Below, in pieces: positions 40,060 to 52,600 of a DNA stretch of 64,000 nt. The translations under genes were made by a program, and so were the position numbers. This DNA is from Schistocephalus solidus. Its lineage: Eukaryota; Platyhelminthes; Cestoda; Diphyllobothriidea; Diphyllobothriidae. The stretch's first letter is position 1. Each line of letters opens with the position of its first letter. Under the pieces are notes generated by a model. That model searched no databases. It saw only the letters and a list, made by a program, of their open reading frames with translations, and was not told the origin of the DNA. Location: contig WEDG01001062.1 in NCBI GenBank assembly GCA_017591395.1, positions 1 to 64,000 of the forward strand, written 5' to 3'.

Positions 40060-41252
40060 ATAAGGAAAGATGAAATTCTTTGAGAAAATAGAAACGTGAA
40101 TGCGTATATTTTTGAGAATGTTCCCTTTGCTCGTTGTTAGACTACGGGTTGTGTAGAGGAACAGTAAATTAATTCACCATATTAAACAAAGGATTCTACA
40201 CTCGGTTGAACTTCAAACCAATGCGCGTAGAGTGCATTTTGTCATCCTGTTTTAATTTGATTCTGCGCGTTTGAATTTGTCCTTAATGATTTTGTATGTT
40301 GAATCCAAATCGATGTATCGGTTGATGCATGCCTCATTTTAGTTAATTGCTCCCACGAATTTCGGCCTTTTCTGGTTAGCAGATGCCAACAATTCAATTT
40401 TTCTCGTATGCAAATGTATGCCCTGTTTTCAGTGTATGCATAGCCACTTGGGATAAATGGTTATGTCTTCTAACTGCTAACTTATGTTTGTTTTGGTGGG
40501 TTTGAGACAGATTTCCTAGGTTGCCCACAATAAACGGCATAACAACTGGAACACGTAATTTTGTAGACAACACCTTTTAATCAAGGTAGCTTACCCTGTC
40601 CTTAGGGTGTACAAGCCGTGAGCGTATAGCATATGTAGTTTGGTGTGCTACTTTATCTGGTGTTTTCTCAGCTGTCTTTCGACAAGCTCTGATACATTTC
40701 TCACGTATGAGAGAGTTCGCCAGGTCATTGTTTTGGGTGCCTGGTGGCTCTGTCGTTAACAATATCTTTCTCTTTGGAATATTGCACTTCAGGCATCGAT
40801 GTATGAAGGCACGCGGGTATCCATTTTTGGAGAATAACTTAAAGAGGTATTCATTTCTGCTCGATAACTTTCTTCATCAGAGCAGTGTGTTTTGGCTCGA
40901 TTTAGGAGACTGTAGACAGAACTCCTGTTGTGAGAGATAGGATGATTACTCTCAAAGTGTATGATGACCTCAGAATATGCTTCTTTGCGGTAAACTGAGG
41001 TGTTGAGTGATCCATTAGTTTTCCGATGTACGAGGACATCCAGAAATGGGAGTTGTCCACCAGTTTCTGTTTCAAACGTGAATTTAATTCCTGGAAATAA
41101 GGATTTCAGAGTTTTTGTGATGATGAAAAAAATGTATCATCTAAGTATTGCAGCCAGAATGTTTGTTAAACAAAAGGGAGAGCTATCGATTCTTATTTCT
41201 GCAGTACAGCTTCGGCCAGGAAGCCGGATATTGGCGACCCCTTGGGTCCCAT
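40060..41252 (-). pseudogene. Penelope-like element remnant: RT C-terminal half, GIY-YIG region and 3' end
   Basis: Minus-strand reading shows PLE reverse-transcriptase motifs in order. GSPISGFLAEAVLQ lies just after an ATG at 41252-41250. WLQYLDDTF follows, with the catalytic YLDD at 41136-41147. LPFLDVLVHRK and SVYRKE.Y lie near 41000-41060, HFESNHPISHNRS near 40925-40960, and NGYPRAFIH near 40797-40830. Next come LVHPKDRVSYLD (about 40579-40614), GVVYKITCSSC (about 40540-40575, GIY-YIG/zinc region), HLSQVAMHTLKTGHTF (about 40408-40455) and NRYIDLDSTYK. The frame changes several times (at least near 41120, 40840 and 40575) and stops occur in between, so it is dead. In PLEs the RT copies RNA and the GIY-YIG domain nicks DNA. 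The N-terminal half is missing. Confidence 0.85.
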
Positions 41253-41530
41253 AGGCCGTGAATTCCTGAAAGCAATGCACTCAGATAAGGCATGCAAAAA
41301 CCAGCATATCGATTTGGAGGCCACATACAAAAATCGTTAACTACAAAATGCAAACGTGCAGAACCGATCACGACAGGATGACGAAATGCACTCAACGTGT
41401 TTTTAGTTCAAAGTTCGCCCAACCGAGGAATCCTTTGTTGTACACACCCCGTTTTGTGACAACACGCTGAGGGGTCAGTCTCGAAAATTTACGCATTTTA
41501 GTATCATTTTCCGAAAGAATTTCTTCTTTT
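41253..41530 (+). pseudogene. Inverted second copy of the PLE 3' end
   Basis: The plus strand reads REFLKAMHSDKACKNQHIDL then EATYKNR, the C-terminal end of a PLE GIY-YIG protein. It is followed by DNA resembling the 3' end of the neighbouring minus copy (shared TTCAAAGTTC/TTGAAGTTC, GAATCCTTTGTT, TACGCATT, AAAGAATTTC). The matching minus-strand part is about 40060-40375, so the two form an imperfect inverted repeat around the RT fragment. Head-to-head 5'-truncated copies are typical of PLE insertions. Confidence 0.75.
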
Positions 41531-44500
41531 TTTATTGAATATCTTGGGATGCCTATATTTCCAATATTTATAATATTTGTATAATATAAAGCAAAAAACT
41601 AAAATGGAACATTTGGGTTTGCAGATAGTTAGCTTGACATAGAAGTTCTCTGCACGAGCACTGTTAAGCAGGTAACGCACGAGCAGAATTTGCTAAGCTT
41701 TTCTACGTATATGTGAGTCAACAGAGAAAAATTTGCATTTCAAACTTGTTTATTCCCATTTTTACTAACAAAAATGGTTCGTCCGTGCTTTTTGTATTGC
41801 AAATTAGATAAAATTCGTAATCGGAACTTCTTGACATCAGATACCATATCCTATGTAAAGCCACTGTCGTCGAAGCAATTGAACCAGACCTTATTTTATA
41901 GAAAAATGATTAAAGAACCGACGAACAGCAAATTATTTTTCAATATTTCCACAAATGCCTGAGAGTAATCTTCATTCACAAAGAGTCCAGTTCGGTTCAT
42001 GCACATACTTTTTCTTTTTAAAAATGTTCACGTTAGCAAAGATCAATTTCCTTTAATGTGTGCGCTGATTATGTATCAGAAGAGGTGTATTTATCCAAAT
42101 AGCTCAGTTGCTCAAAAATAAATATATAAGTTTGACTATCTAGACGTTTTGCTCCTTCCTTACCACAAACTTTAGCAATTCTGCAAAGGCAATAATATAT
42201 GAGTGAACACTATAGTAACCCTAAGACAATGGGTATTCTTGATGCTTATTTTCGTATTCTGTTCTCTTTTAAATTTATAGATTCCTCCCCTGATTTTTAA
42301 CACAGGTATTCCCTGGAATGCTTTAATTTGACTGAAAGGTTTATCGCAGTAGTTTGTTCTGCCTATGTAAAGTTTAATTTGCGCTGATTGTCAAATGAGC
42401 GGAATCTAACATGAGTAAGCAGCAGAGAATCATAAATTACTTCAATAATGTCAGACAAAGAGAACGCGGTGTTTTGAAGTGCGTAAAATACCTGCAAGCA
42501 TGTTAGCAGAAGATTCGTTATATAAATGTCCGAGAAACAGAATGCAACAGAACGAATTTTATATAATCGTCAACACTGGATTAACCGGTCACTTTATTTT
42601 AGACTCGAATATACAATTTAACAGAAAATTACAATACATGGCGTTCCCAACTAAAAGGCTAAGAGATGTTAGTTTTTATTTAGGCACACGTTCACAAGTT
42701 CGTGACATGAGGCACCGTTGAGTACGGGTGCAGCAGTTCTGTGTTTGTCATCAACATTTATTACTTTTTATCATTGATTCCTGCCATTCTTACGATATTT
42801 TTGTCTGTCGAAGCGATTAATTGGCAAGATCTTAGGCCCTTACATTGAGAGAGTTTCAGTATTCAGTTAAGATGGGATACATTTTTTGCGACATTTTATG
42901 TGATCATAGTATTTTAGCATTGACCACGGTTAACTCTCTATAGATGTGATCACGTTGGAGAAAATTTAGTTGTGCCGCACGTTCCGTGACAAAAACTATA
43001 TTTTAATCAACTTATGCAGGCTTATTAAACAGGGGACTATAGAGAAAGTTTTTGAATAAATTAAGAACTGCCTTGCAATTAATTGCTAAATATATTTTGC
43101 TATAAGAAAACTGGAAAAGTTCCAAAACGTCAGACTTACTCCATTCTGGTGCATGAAAACGTATCTTTTTGTTAATCTTCTGTTGGTAATAATTATCACG
43201 ATTTTTCAAAATATTAATTGCTATATATCTAAAAACACCAGTTCCAAATGAACACAAACGCTAGATTGCTGCTGAATAAACTCATCATTACCACCGTCTC
43301 CAGATGTATTTCAAGTTCAACTTGAAATAACTAGAAATTACTAGCAGAACAGTGAACTGCAAAACGTTCGTACCCTATCACATATGTCAATACACTTGTC
43401 TTCGCTAGGCAGAAAGACTGCTCGATTGATTTACAATACTGTCGTCTATTTAGATTCCACTTGGAGGATACATTAATACTACCTAACATTGAACGTCTCC
43501 TAAATAACATTCTCTGTTCTGATACTTAGTAAATATGTCATAACAAATAAGCTTGTATACTACCCTTCAAAAATTTTGTTCTTGTAACACCTAATATCCA
43601 ACTAAGAGTTGTGATCAAGATTAAACTTTCTGTCTTAACAAAACCTTAAACGTACTATAAGTCGACCGCTTAGTTGTGAAAAGGTAAGCTCCTCCTGTCA
43701 ACTAGACATGACTTATTTTAAACTCATAGTTCTGCCTCTATACTGATCTTAAAAAATTGCATAAAAATCCTTCGGTAGAAACTAATATTTTGGAGATAAC
43801 TGTGCAGGAAATAGTGGAGGGGCCCTATGAAGCCTCCATATTTTTTCGCGTGTATCCAAATATATAATATATATCGATATATGCATTTTGGTATTCACTC
43901 TCAGATATTGAAAATAAAATTATGAATATAAAATAAGATAACAGTTTCTTCAGTTAATGAGAGTAAAGACACATTGGTCGATTTCAAGAGCCTAACAAAG
44001 AATTTAACGGGTTTACATAACGAAATATATTTTGCTCACATTACTCAATGCAAGGCATGGTAGTAAAATCATTACCCAAATGAGAATTCGGTTATTTGAT
44101 TCCATCCGTAAATATTAAATAACTTTTAATCATGGTGTATTTTCTTTAAAAGGACTAAATAGAATTATAAAACAATTAACAAATTAGCAGCCATTTTAGA
44201 AAACGCCTCGGGAATACTGCTCGTTATAAATGGCATTGTTTTTAAATTTAGTTTATTAAAACATAAGACAATATTCAAATTATGGACATGTTTTCTATGT
44301 AGTTTGTTTAACTTATCTCAGAAATGAAAATTTAGTGAGATCTACACCCCCTATGCTGTGCTGAAGATGCCACCCTATACATGCCAGCTACCTAAATATT
44401 TTTAGTGGAAGAACAGTTTTCACTTTTCTATTACATGTATTCACAATAAACATCCAGATAGGCAGAAAATAATATCACTTATATAATCTTTTTCTATCTA

Positions 44501-46494
44501 GGCATTTTCTATCATTTAAGTTCAACATTTAATTAGTATAGGCGCAATTGCTAGAACCTAAGAAAGTTATTTTAAAGAAAATGCCGTTTGTTTGAGATTC
44601 CCTATAAAGTTTACCGACAAGGCTTTTTCCTAGTATAATAACAGGAAAATAAGTGATAAGCCGTCTCATAAAACATATTGAACAATTAGTTGTGACTCTC
44701 TACAGATCAACAAAATTACGAATTGTATGTTATACGTAAACGTTTCAGTGCCATGGTCAATAGCAACCCAATTGTATTATGCTAATATTTTTCAAGCAGA
44801 TCTATCTTGTAAAAACGCAAAATTACAACAAATATTTTATTACAAGCGTGTCATAACCAGCTTATTTAATATAAAGTGTTTCCAAATCATGGATATATAT
44901 ATATATATATATATGCGCGTTTATGACACTCGACAAAAACCCTTGGATTTCTCCTCATTCCTATCTGTTTTACAATGAATAGTGCTTTTTCCGCATTTTA
45001 TTCCGTTTGACGTGCGGCAGACTTGTCTTTATAAGACGTCCTTACTGGAACAATATTTCCGAAGTTTTTGTAGAAAAATTTAAATCAATATATGGATCAA
45101 TGCGTTGTTAGTGGATTTTTTACAATTCCTGACAGCATCATTTTCAAACTCCAAAATTGATTGTTCCTTATAACGTTTTATTTTTTTCATTTCATTTTCT
45201 GTCTTCCAAAGCTTGACAATGATGAGACTTGCCAAAGTCCAGTTTGCGAAACATCAATGGATAGATAAACATTATGACACTGGCCTTCCTCTACAAATTT
45301 TATCCAGAAAATAATAATAGCATACAATTACCAAATTAAAATTCTGATATCTTGATTTAAAAATTGGGCATATTTATAAGACTTCAGAGCATAAAGGACG
45401 TAATTGCGGCGTTTGTTGCTATGTTTACTAGTCATAATCATCCGAGAAATTTTAGGAGGTATAGAATAATTCTTGTTATCTTGCAATTAGAAATAGAACA
45501 TTCGGATTATATAATCGAAGCTCTACTCCTCAGATTAGTGTTTTCTAATAAAAAGTGAACATGTATACTTGAATTTCACTTACAACAATGCTTTTTGTAG
45601 TAAATCGAAACTTTAACATACATTAAGGCAAACTATTTAAGCAGAAGCCTTTAAAATATAAACATACATACTGAAGAGCTAGTGGATCCATTTTTAATAA
45701 CATGTCCCGTTTTCTAATAAGGTAACTATACGCCAAAATTGTGTCGAGGAATTAGCTTGTGTACATTCGTTGTTTACTGAAAAGCAATCTCAGTACAAGA
45801 TGGATAAGTTCATGCGTGAAAACATCTATAAGTTTTTTTGTGACCGATCTTTGGAAAAAAAAAATGTGTCAACAAATAGCTTAGACAACAAAGGGATAAC
45901 GTAGAGGGTTGAGAACGCTTAGCATTCGGTGAGTCGAAGTATTCAGTTGCTTCCTAAATGTTAGCCTTTTCTCCTAAATGTCGATTAACCAAACCTAGGC
46001 AAAAAGACTTGTGTTATTAATACTACGGCATTCTATTCTTTGCCTGATCTATATCCTGCAAGCCTGAATTTTAATGAAAAGTGGTGGTAAAAGCATTTGC
46101 AATTTAAAATATTTCTGCCACAGATATTGAGGATTCTATGTCTTAGATACCAGTTAGACATGCTAACCTTTAAGCCAGGTACATTAAGTTGTTGCTTTAT
46201 TTGGGCCCCGAAATAGCGTTAATCTCTGAGTTTTTCGCAAAATGTTTAGCTTTTAAATGTCCGCTTTATTTTAATACGCCAAGGAAAATCTAACCTAGAC
46301 CAGATATAGAAATTTTACCCTAAATTTGCATGTGAAGAGGACGCCGTATGCACTCGGTATTACCAAGATCCAAGACACAAACCTAGCCACAGGGTATAAG
46401 ATTCCAAAAACTCTTAACACTTTTTGCGTTTCAGTGCATTTCTTTTGGTAGGTATTAAATGAATAAGAATAGTAACTTAGAAATATTCAGACAA
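41531..46494. other. AT-rich non-coding DNA between PLE remnant and HCN exon 2
   Basis: No gene is supported here. I looked on the minus strand for the next HCN exons (S3 motif WF.VDF, arginine-rich S4, pore GYG, cyclic-nucleotide domain) and did not find them. A chance YIGYG string at 41843-41857 is followed at once by a stop. A simple (AT)11 tract lies at 44893-44914. Open frames such as those at 42479-42721 and 43012-43257 have no recognisable motif. If the channel gene is intact, this is part of its second intron. Confidence 0.6.
44893..44914. repeat. (AT)11 microsatellite
   Basis: This is a perfect dinucleotide tract of 22 bp in AT-rich flank. A shorter AT-rich cluster (ATATATAATATATATCGATATATG) lies near 43860-43883. 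Confidence 0.9.
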
Positions 46495-46500
46495 TCTTAC
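46495..46500 (-). other. Splice donor after HCN exon 2
   Basis: GTAAGA follows the exon end ACT-G on the minus strand, a strong donor. It predicts a third exon further left in phase 1. No such exon was seen before the satellite array. Confidence 0.8.
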
Positions 46501-46664
46501 CAGTACGAAAGTTTACAACAATATCCAGAAGAAAAAGGATGTCTGATGTGCAGCTGTAGCACAGCCAGAGTAAATTTCTGTAGCTTAGGTTAAACGCAAT
46601 GGCGATTGGGAGACTGATGAGGTTTGCTACCAGGAGGATGAGCATCGTGAAGTTCCAGTATATT
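46501..46664 (-). CDS. HCN: HCN-type channel, second coding exon (S1-S2)
   Basis: This 164-nt exon encodes the first two membrane segments of a hyperpolarization-activated cyclic nucleotide-gated cation channel, a plasma-membrane pacemaker channel. The translation begins K-IYWNFTML (S1, hydrophobic to about PIAIAF), then a short loop, then S2 ending SDILFLLDIVVNFRTG. HCN proteins have YWDFTML, SDTFFLIDLVLNFRTG and similar at these places, including the S2 acidic residues. The acceptor is a T-rich tract ending TAG at 46667-46665, and the donor is GTAAGA from 46500. The phase matches exon 1 exactly: AA from exon 1 plus A here makes lysine. The exon ends after the first base of the glycine codon in NFRTG. 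CNG or KCNH channels fit less well. Confidence 0.9.
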
Positions 46665-49600
46665 CTAAAAAAATAAAAATAAGGAAAATGGCTTTAGCGT
46701 ATTTTTCATCAATTGCAAGAGATAATAAATTCTTGAACAAAAGAACATTTTTTTATCTCAAAACGTTCATCATAAGCTCAAGTACACAATTGAATTATGA
46801 TGGTGTTTACGTGCCTCACAGACAGAATTTGTGTAATGTTGGATGTTTAATTACAAAAATCGATCACTGTTTACGATTTGCAAACGTTGGCAAAAATGGA
46901 GATGATGCTTACACACTCCAGCCACAACACTTTTGGGTTTTAACTGTAGGTAGCACAAACTTATCAGCTAAAACAACAGTCACCTAAAATATATTCAACT
47001 TTACTAGTGACCTTTTAGAATATGCACGCTAGATGCCTATTTCAACACTGCAGAATAGATGGCAAAACCTCTTAATTATAAACCTTTTCAATCAGATTCA
47101 AGGTAGGATTTTCATGATTCATATGCTCTCATCATTAGCATACGCAGTAATGGATAATATCCTACATTTTACTTTCAAGGATTATCTGATCATGTTAATG
47201 AGAAAAAAAATCTACGCGCTGTTGAAAATAGTTTTTCCCTGGAAACGCATAAATACGAAATTTTTTTTAACAAAAAGGCATGAATTGTTTTTTAGGGTCA
47301 CACACAATGTAAGTATATCATATAAACACTTTTGTTGGAATTAAAAGGACGACATTAAACCATTTTCTGAATCTAAATAAACAAAAAAATATGAAGAATC
47401 TTTTGAAACATTTACCTATTAAAATAACCTATTAGTTTCACTTTTGGGAGATAGGATTGACATTCCTCCTCATGAGTAAGTTGCTAAGACAATTCTAGCA
47501 AAATAACCTGCTTATTGTCTTCGAATATACATTTCAGGATCATCGACCGCAATTTATCTCGGCTTTAGGCTACACATAATCTCTGTATCAAAGTGTATTG
47601 TAAAATGTGTATGCTAATTCTTCCAAGGACCTCAGAAAGTTCGAACCTCTATAAATGCCGGTCTATTTAAAAACAAAAGTTTTCTTTTTATCACTTGCCA
47701 TATCTATATTATATCAAAGAAATCTTTAAAATAGAGCCGATTGTGCTTAGTGCATCTGAGAGCAAAGCATACAGTTAAATTATAAAGCTCCTGCTATCCA
47801 TTCCTTTTAAACTGATGTTAATTTGGTGAATGCACATCAAAAACAAGAATTTGTTGTCCAACATTATATTTAAGAATTAAGTGGAGACTGTTTGGTTAAT
47901 GCAGTCTACAGCCCAAATGTACTTCAATAGTCTTGGGAAGTAACCTTGCTCGCTACTGTCTCTCAAGGAAATATTTTTTAATTTGAGTAATAGATCTGCC
48001 GGCTATCTCCCTGAATGCAGAAAACATAGACCCGATCATTTCTGGGCAGTTCTCCACCATATGCCCTATCCTAAAACACCCTTTAATTTCAAATGCAGAT
48101 ACGTGATTTAAGATACACAGCTAGACGGGGAAAGCCTTTTTGACCTAACCACATTCCGGAAGCGTACAGATTGAATAAAAAAAAAACTTCAAAGCGATAC
48201 GTTTGAAATATTTTCATCATAAACTGGGTCGTTTGGACAAGGCCCCCATAAACCCTTTCGACAACGTGAAGCCTGAAGGCCATCCAGTCTCTTCAAAAAT
48301 GCAATAACTGCGTTATGAGAGGGACACATGTACCCAGAACAAGTAACCGCACATCCCTTATACACATTCAGACTGCCTTATCGGACTTAAATGCGCATCA
48401 GGAAAATTCCATATAGGCCGAGCATTTGACAACAACGTAGGATCTGGGTAAGCTACATGCAGACTCATGACCTCATAATGTTTTCACGACTTCCATCAGC
48501 GACTTAAATGCAACAGCTATCAAACAGTTTACATCGTCTTAATTGCAGCTGAAGCAACTCATCTTATTTTCGTGTTTTGTTTTGCGAAGTCTGTGTGCAC
48601 TAAGCCTCAGATGGGCAAAACGACCTTGGCCTGGATATCCAAAAATGTCTTCTGGTTCTGCGGAGCAAGAAGTGTGAGTTTGATTAGAAGCAGGCGGTAT
48701 TCAGGGGAAATACGAACGCCAAAAATAAACCCGACGCATAAGTGGCAAAAGTTGAAGACTAATCAGAACGCTGCCAAAAGGAATGGCCTGTTATGTATAC
48801 TTGGTAACACACGAACTCGTAACCGAAGTCGGCTGGTTAGAGCTTTGAGCCATTTTCGCTTCGATGACGCAACACATTTTTCCAGTATCATCTCATTTTA
48901 AAGGCAGGTTAATATATTTAAGAGTAATCGAAGTGTAACTTTAATATCCTTTGCATGCAAGCAGTTTCCCCTGATCCAAATAATCCTTCTATACAAACGC
49001 ACTACCATTTTATTGTGAAAGATGAAGTAAAGCTGTCTATACATAACTGCCGTTTCATTGTATCATTGTTTATATTTGGCGATGCTAGATGGGCATGCAT
49101 AGGAAATTAAAGTGGAGCCATTTCACATAGATTGTCTAAAATTTGACAAATAATTTTTACACAGGAATAACAATGTTAATATTAATTAATATGGTTATTC
49201 TAATAAATATACTGTTTTAAAATTGCTAGTTGTTCACAATGCCAACCATCCAAACAGAAATTTGACAATGGTTACAGGGAGCGCTTCATATGCAGTTTGG
49301 AAGCATAATTGTGATATATTTCTTTCGAGTGTAAAATACAGCAGAAATCTGTTAATTATGCTGATAACAAAATAGATATATGATATTAATAATTGCACTT
49401 ATTTATGTCTGTAGAAACAGAACACTGATAACTTTCAAAGGATTTTGCGCGCGTGCAAAAAAAAGGTACGGTCCTCAGTCAGTACGGAAGTATTTTTTAC
49501 TTTCTCATGAATCTAGGGGAGTTGCAAATACGCTTATAGTCCTGTTTTTAATGTTTATCCATGAATAATTTGCACATTTTTAGCATAAGGTTGCTGCGCC

Positions 49601-52600
49601 GTTTAAAAACAATTTTGCAGCAACGGAAAAATGCTAGCAGACGTTTGTTTTTAGACGCATTTGCTAATTGATATGATAGGAGCTGAACCGACGGCATTTT
49701 TGATATTGCATGCAAATGCGCAAACGTATGTCTAAACTATGGGCTCATATTTTTTGTTAAAGTTAAGGCTATAAAATACTAATAAATTAAGTATGTTTTA
49801 TGGTAACCGTAACATCTACAGGAAATCAGCTTTTAACTGATAAACAATATTAATACAAATAATAGGCCAGATACAGAAGATTGTCAGCATCAAACTTTGC
49901 GACAGTAGAATCGCACAAAACCTATGGCATTTTTGTTCGTTTGATTTAAATGATGAGCAGAAAGCTGTTCATTAATGAGAAGTTCACTTTAGATCTGTTT
50001 AAGGGAAAACTGGATGATTTTTCCTATTCAGTACTTTAAGTACACTTTTGAAAGCTCTGGAGCAATATATTTTGTTTCAATGTGGACATTACAATAAGAC
50101 GGAAAGGTTTCAATATCTCTTTTGAGAGAACAAAATAATTGGTTTTGCTTTCAGGAATATCAGGTAAATGCATTTATGAGAAATTACATTATTCCCAGGA
50201 AATCAAGGACAGATTAAATTCAAACAAAATTTAATTTTTACAAAATGTTGAAGTTATATACCAAACCAATAAGTAATAAACTAGTGTGACTGTAATTTGT
50301 TTTACCACACTGAAAATGAGGAGTTTAAATACGCATAAACATGAAAAAGCCGTGATATGAAGTCAATGTTCTTATCACAGTGTACGCGAACGATGTCCTG
50401 AATATTACTATTTGCTGTTGAGTATGAACAAAAATGGAAATTAAAAACGGTATGGGCAGAAGATTGAGATTTATTTGTGAAATTTCAGTAAATATTCGAA
50501 AGATCGTTTGCGTAATTCTAATCTTAGAAGAAAGCGAATACAGCAAAAATGCACCTATCGAAAGAAATAAGTCATGTATTTCGTTTTCAGAAGACATTGT
50601 ATCCCTTATTATAAACGAAGTTGCAAAAACCTGTCAAACGTCCCCATTTTTCCCTTGACTTTATCTTCAAAAAGGGCTTAAGACGCTGGTATTCACAAAA
50701 GATCTGATTGAATTCTTTGTTTAAGAAATTAATTATTATAAGAGTTTTTTAATCGATGTTAGGCATATTACTTGCCAAATGCTGTTGTGGGCGAGTATGT
50801 TTCTTGTCAACGAGTTTTCTTCTTTGACTGAAACGGCCACCAGCATAAGAACGAATGTCTCAAAACTTCCTATTTCGTTAAATGCATTTAGGAACTCTTA
50901 TTTTGAAGGTTTTGATAAGCACATTCAAAAGAATCTACATTTATGGATAATAGACAGAAAAGACAAGAAAAAGGTTAAGTATTTACATACATATCAAAGA
51001 CGATCTAAAACCCATCCTAATTCAGCACCCAAAATAATTATGAAGAAATTGCAAAAAAGGAAATTTCGAATAATACGCATAAAATGGAACTTTCACGATT
51101 TCACCTGACAATTCTTTTTAAATTTATTAGACACTCGCCGACCTGTCAGCATGTCAGCCTATCAAATACGTTATTCCTCTGACTTCTGCGCCATCGCATT
51201 AAAACGAAAATTGGTTTGATTAAGTTAAACGCCTCTTAGGCCATGTATATACGGAAGAAGAAACCGCTATTTCTCGTAAAACCGTGTTGGAATACATAAT
51301 CAAAATTAAAGCTGTTTGCTAACGGCCGTACTTTCCATTGCCGTTAATCTGGAAGACAACTTCTGTGGAATATACACTAAAATGCTATTTTTAAAGTAAT
51401 TGTACTTGTGGTGTTTTGTTTACTCGTTAATATTCACGGACAAGCATGTTTTCAGCATTTGCCGCGTATTAAAATAAAAATATTTCTAAGCAACGTATTT
51501 TTAGTTTTTAAACAACAATTTGTCTTCGTTTAAAGAACAGTCGGTGTTTGGGCTAATTTCTCAAAATGTGCCTTTTTTCATGACAGCCCTAAGATTTCAT
51601 GAGATAGGGTAGTTAGTGTATAAAATTAAACTAAACCTCAAGTGTATTAAAATGCATGCTCTTATACTTGGTTCAGTTTGAATATCATCTTTTGTTTAAA
51701 CTGACCTTGCATAACACATTGATTATCAGTACATTATTTTATTTTCCTTTTCTGTACCTGATAGTTTTATCAACCGTAAAATTTCTAAAACCATATTGAT
51801 CATGAAGAGTATATTCGCACATATATTCATTTATCTAGTTTAACCAAAGCTTAATAATAGATGAAGGGTTCAAAGAAAAATTAAATATTTCAACAATTCT
51901 GAATCATTGGTCAAACGTAGATGCGATTGTGGACATCAAAAAATATATCTGCCGGACGTTTGGTATTCTTGCTTGAACCCATCATCAAAGACACCATGGG
52001 ATACGGGTACTTCATCCACAGGGATTTGTAGTATTTATAAGATCCAATCGCAATGCTACAACATATCTATGACAGTAAGTGGCTATCCTGCATCGAGCTT
52101 GTTTGAAAACCCCTTTATACAAACTATCCTTATTAAATGCTGATTGTGATCGCGTTTCAGGGTAAATCCGCTAATGCAGTCACATGGATTGACATTCAAA
52201 ATGCATTTTGCAAATGTGATACACTTTGTTCACTAGGAATGTTTTATACATAGCCAATTTCTATATGATGTTACGAAAAGACGTAGCCAATATGTTCCAT
52301 AGTTTTATGTTAAATATTTATGTCGAAAAAGTTTTTATTATCCAATTTTTGGATGACTTTCAAAGTCAAGCAAACATAGTCGTTTCCTAAGATTACAAAT
52401 ATTATGCAGCTGGTTGATTTGGGAGGATGGGAAAATTAAATCTGCATGTACTTTTCCGATTGTGGTATATTATGCTTAAAAAACCTAATTTCCTCCAAAA
52501 TGGGTTCCTTATTTATTAAAGTCAATGCATCATTAACATCTGTCAGTTTATTTGGTTGCTATCAACTAAGAGGTTCATTACGCTTTCCATTGAATGCAAT

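Noticed and set aside
41843..41857. YIGYG on the minus strand as the missing HCN pore exon
   Set aside because: A stop follows one residue later, and no flanking pore or S6 residues or splice sites fit.
42100..42130. TAGCTCAGTTG as an A box of a tRNA gene
   Set aside because: No B box or cloverleaf follows at a suitable distance.
46200..46440. Open minus-strand stretch near 46300-46440 as HCN exon 3
   Set aside because: The translation is hydrophobic but lacks the S3 WF.VDF pattern and a fitting acceptor in phase 1.
48572..48901. 109-codon ORF as a gene
   Set aside because: No recognisable domain, it lies inside the HCN intron, and the length is unremarkable for the region.
50779..51108. 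109-codon basic ORF as a gene
   Set aside because: Lysine-rich composition reflects A-rich DNA. No motif or splice context was seen.
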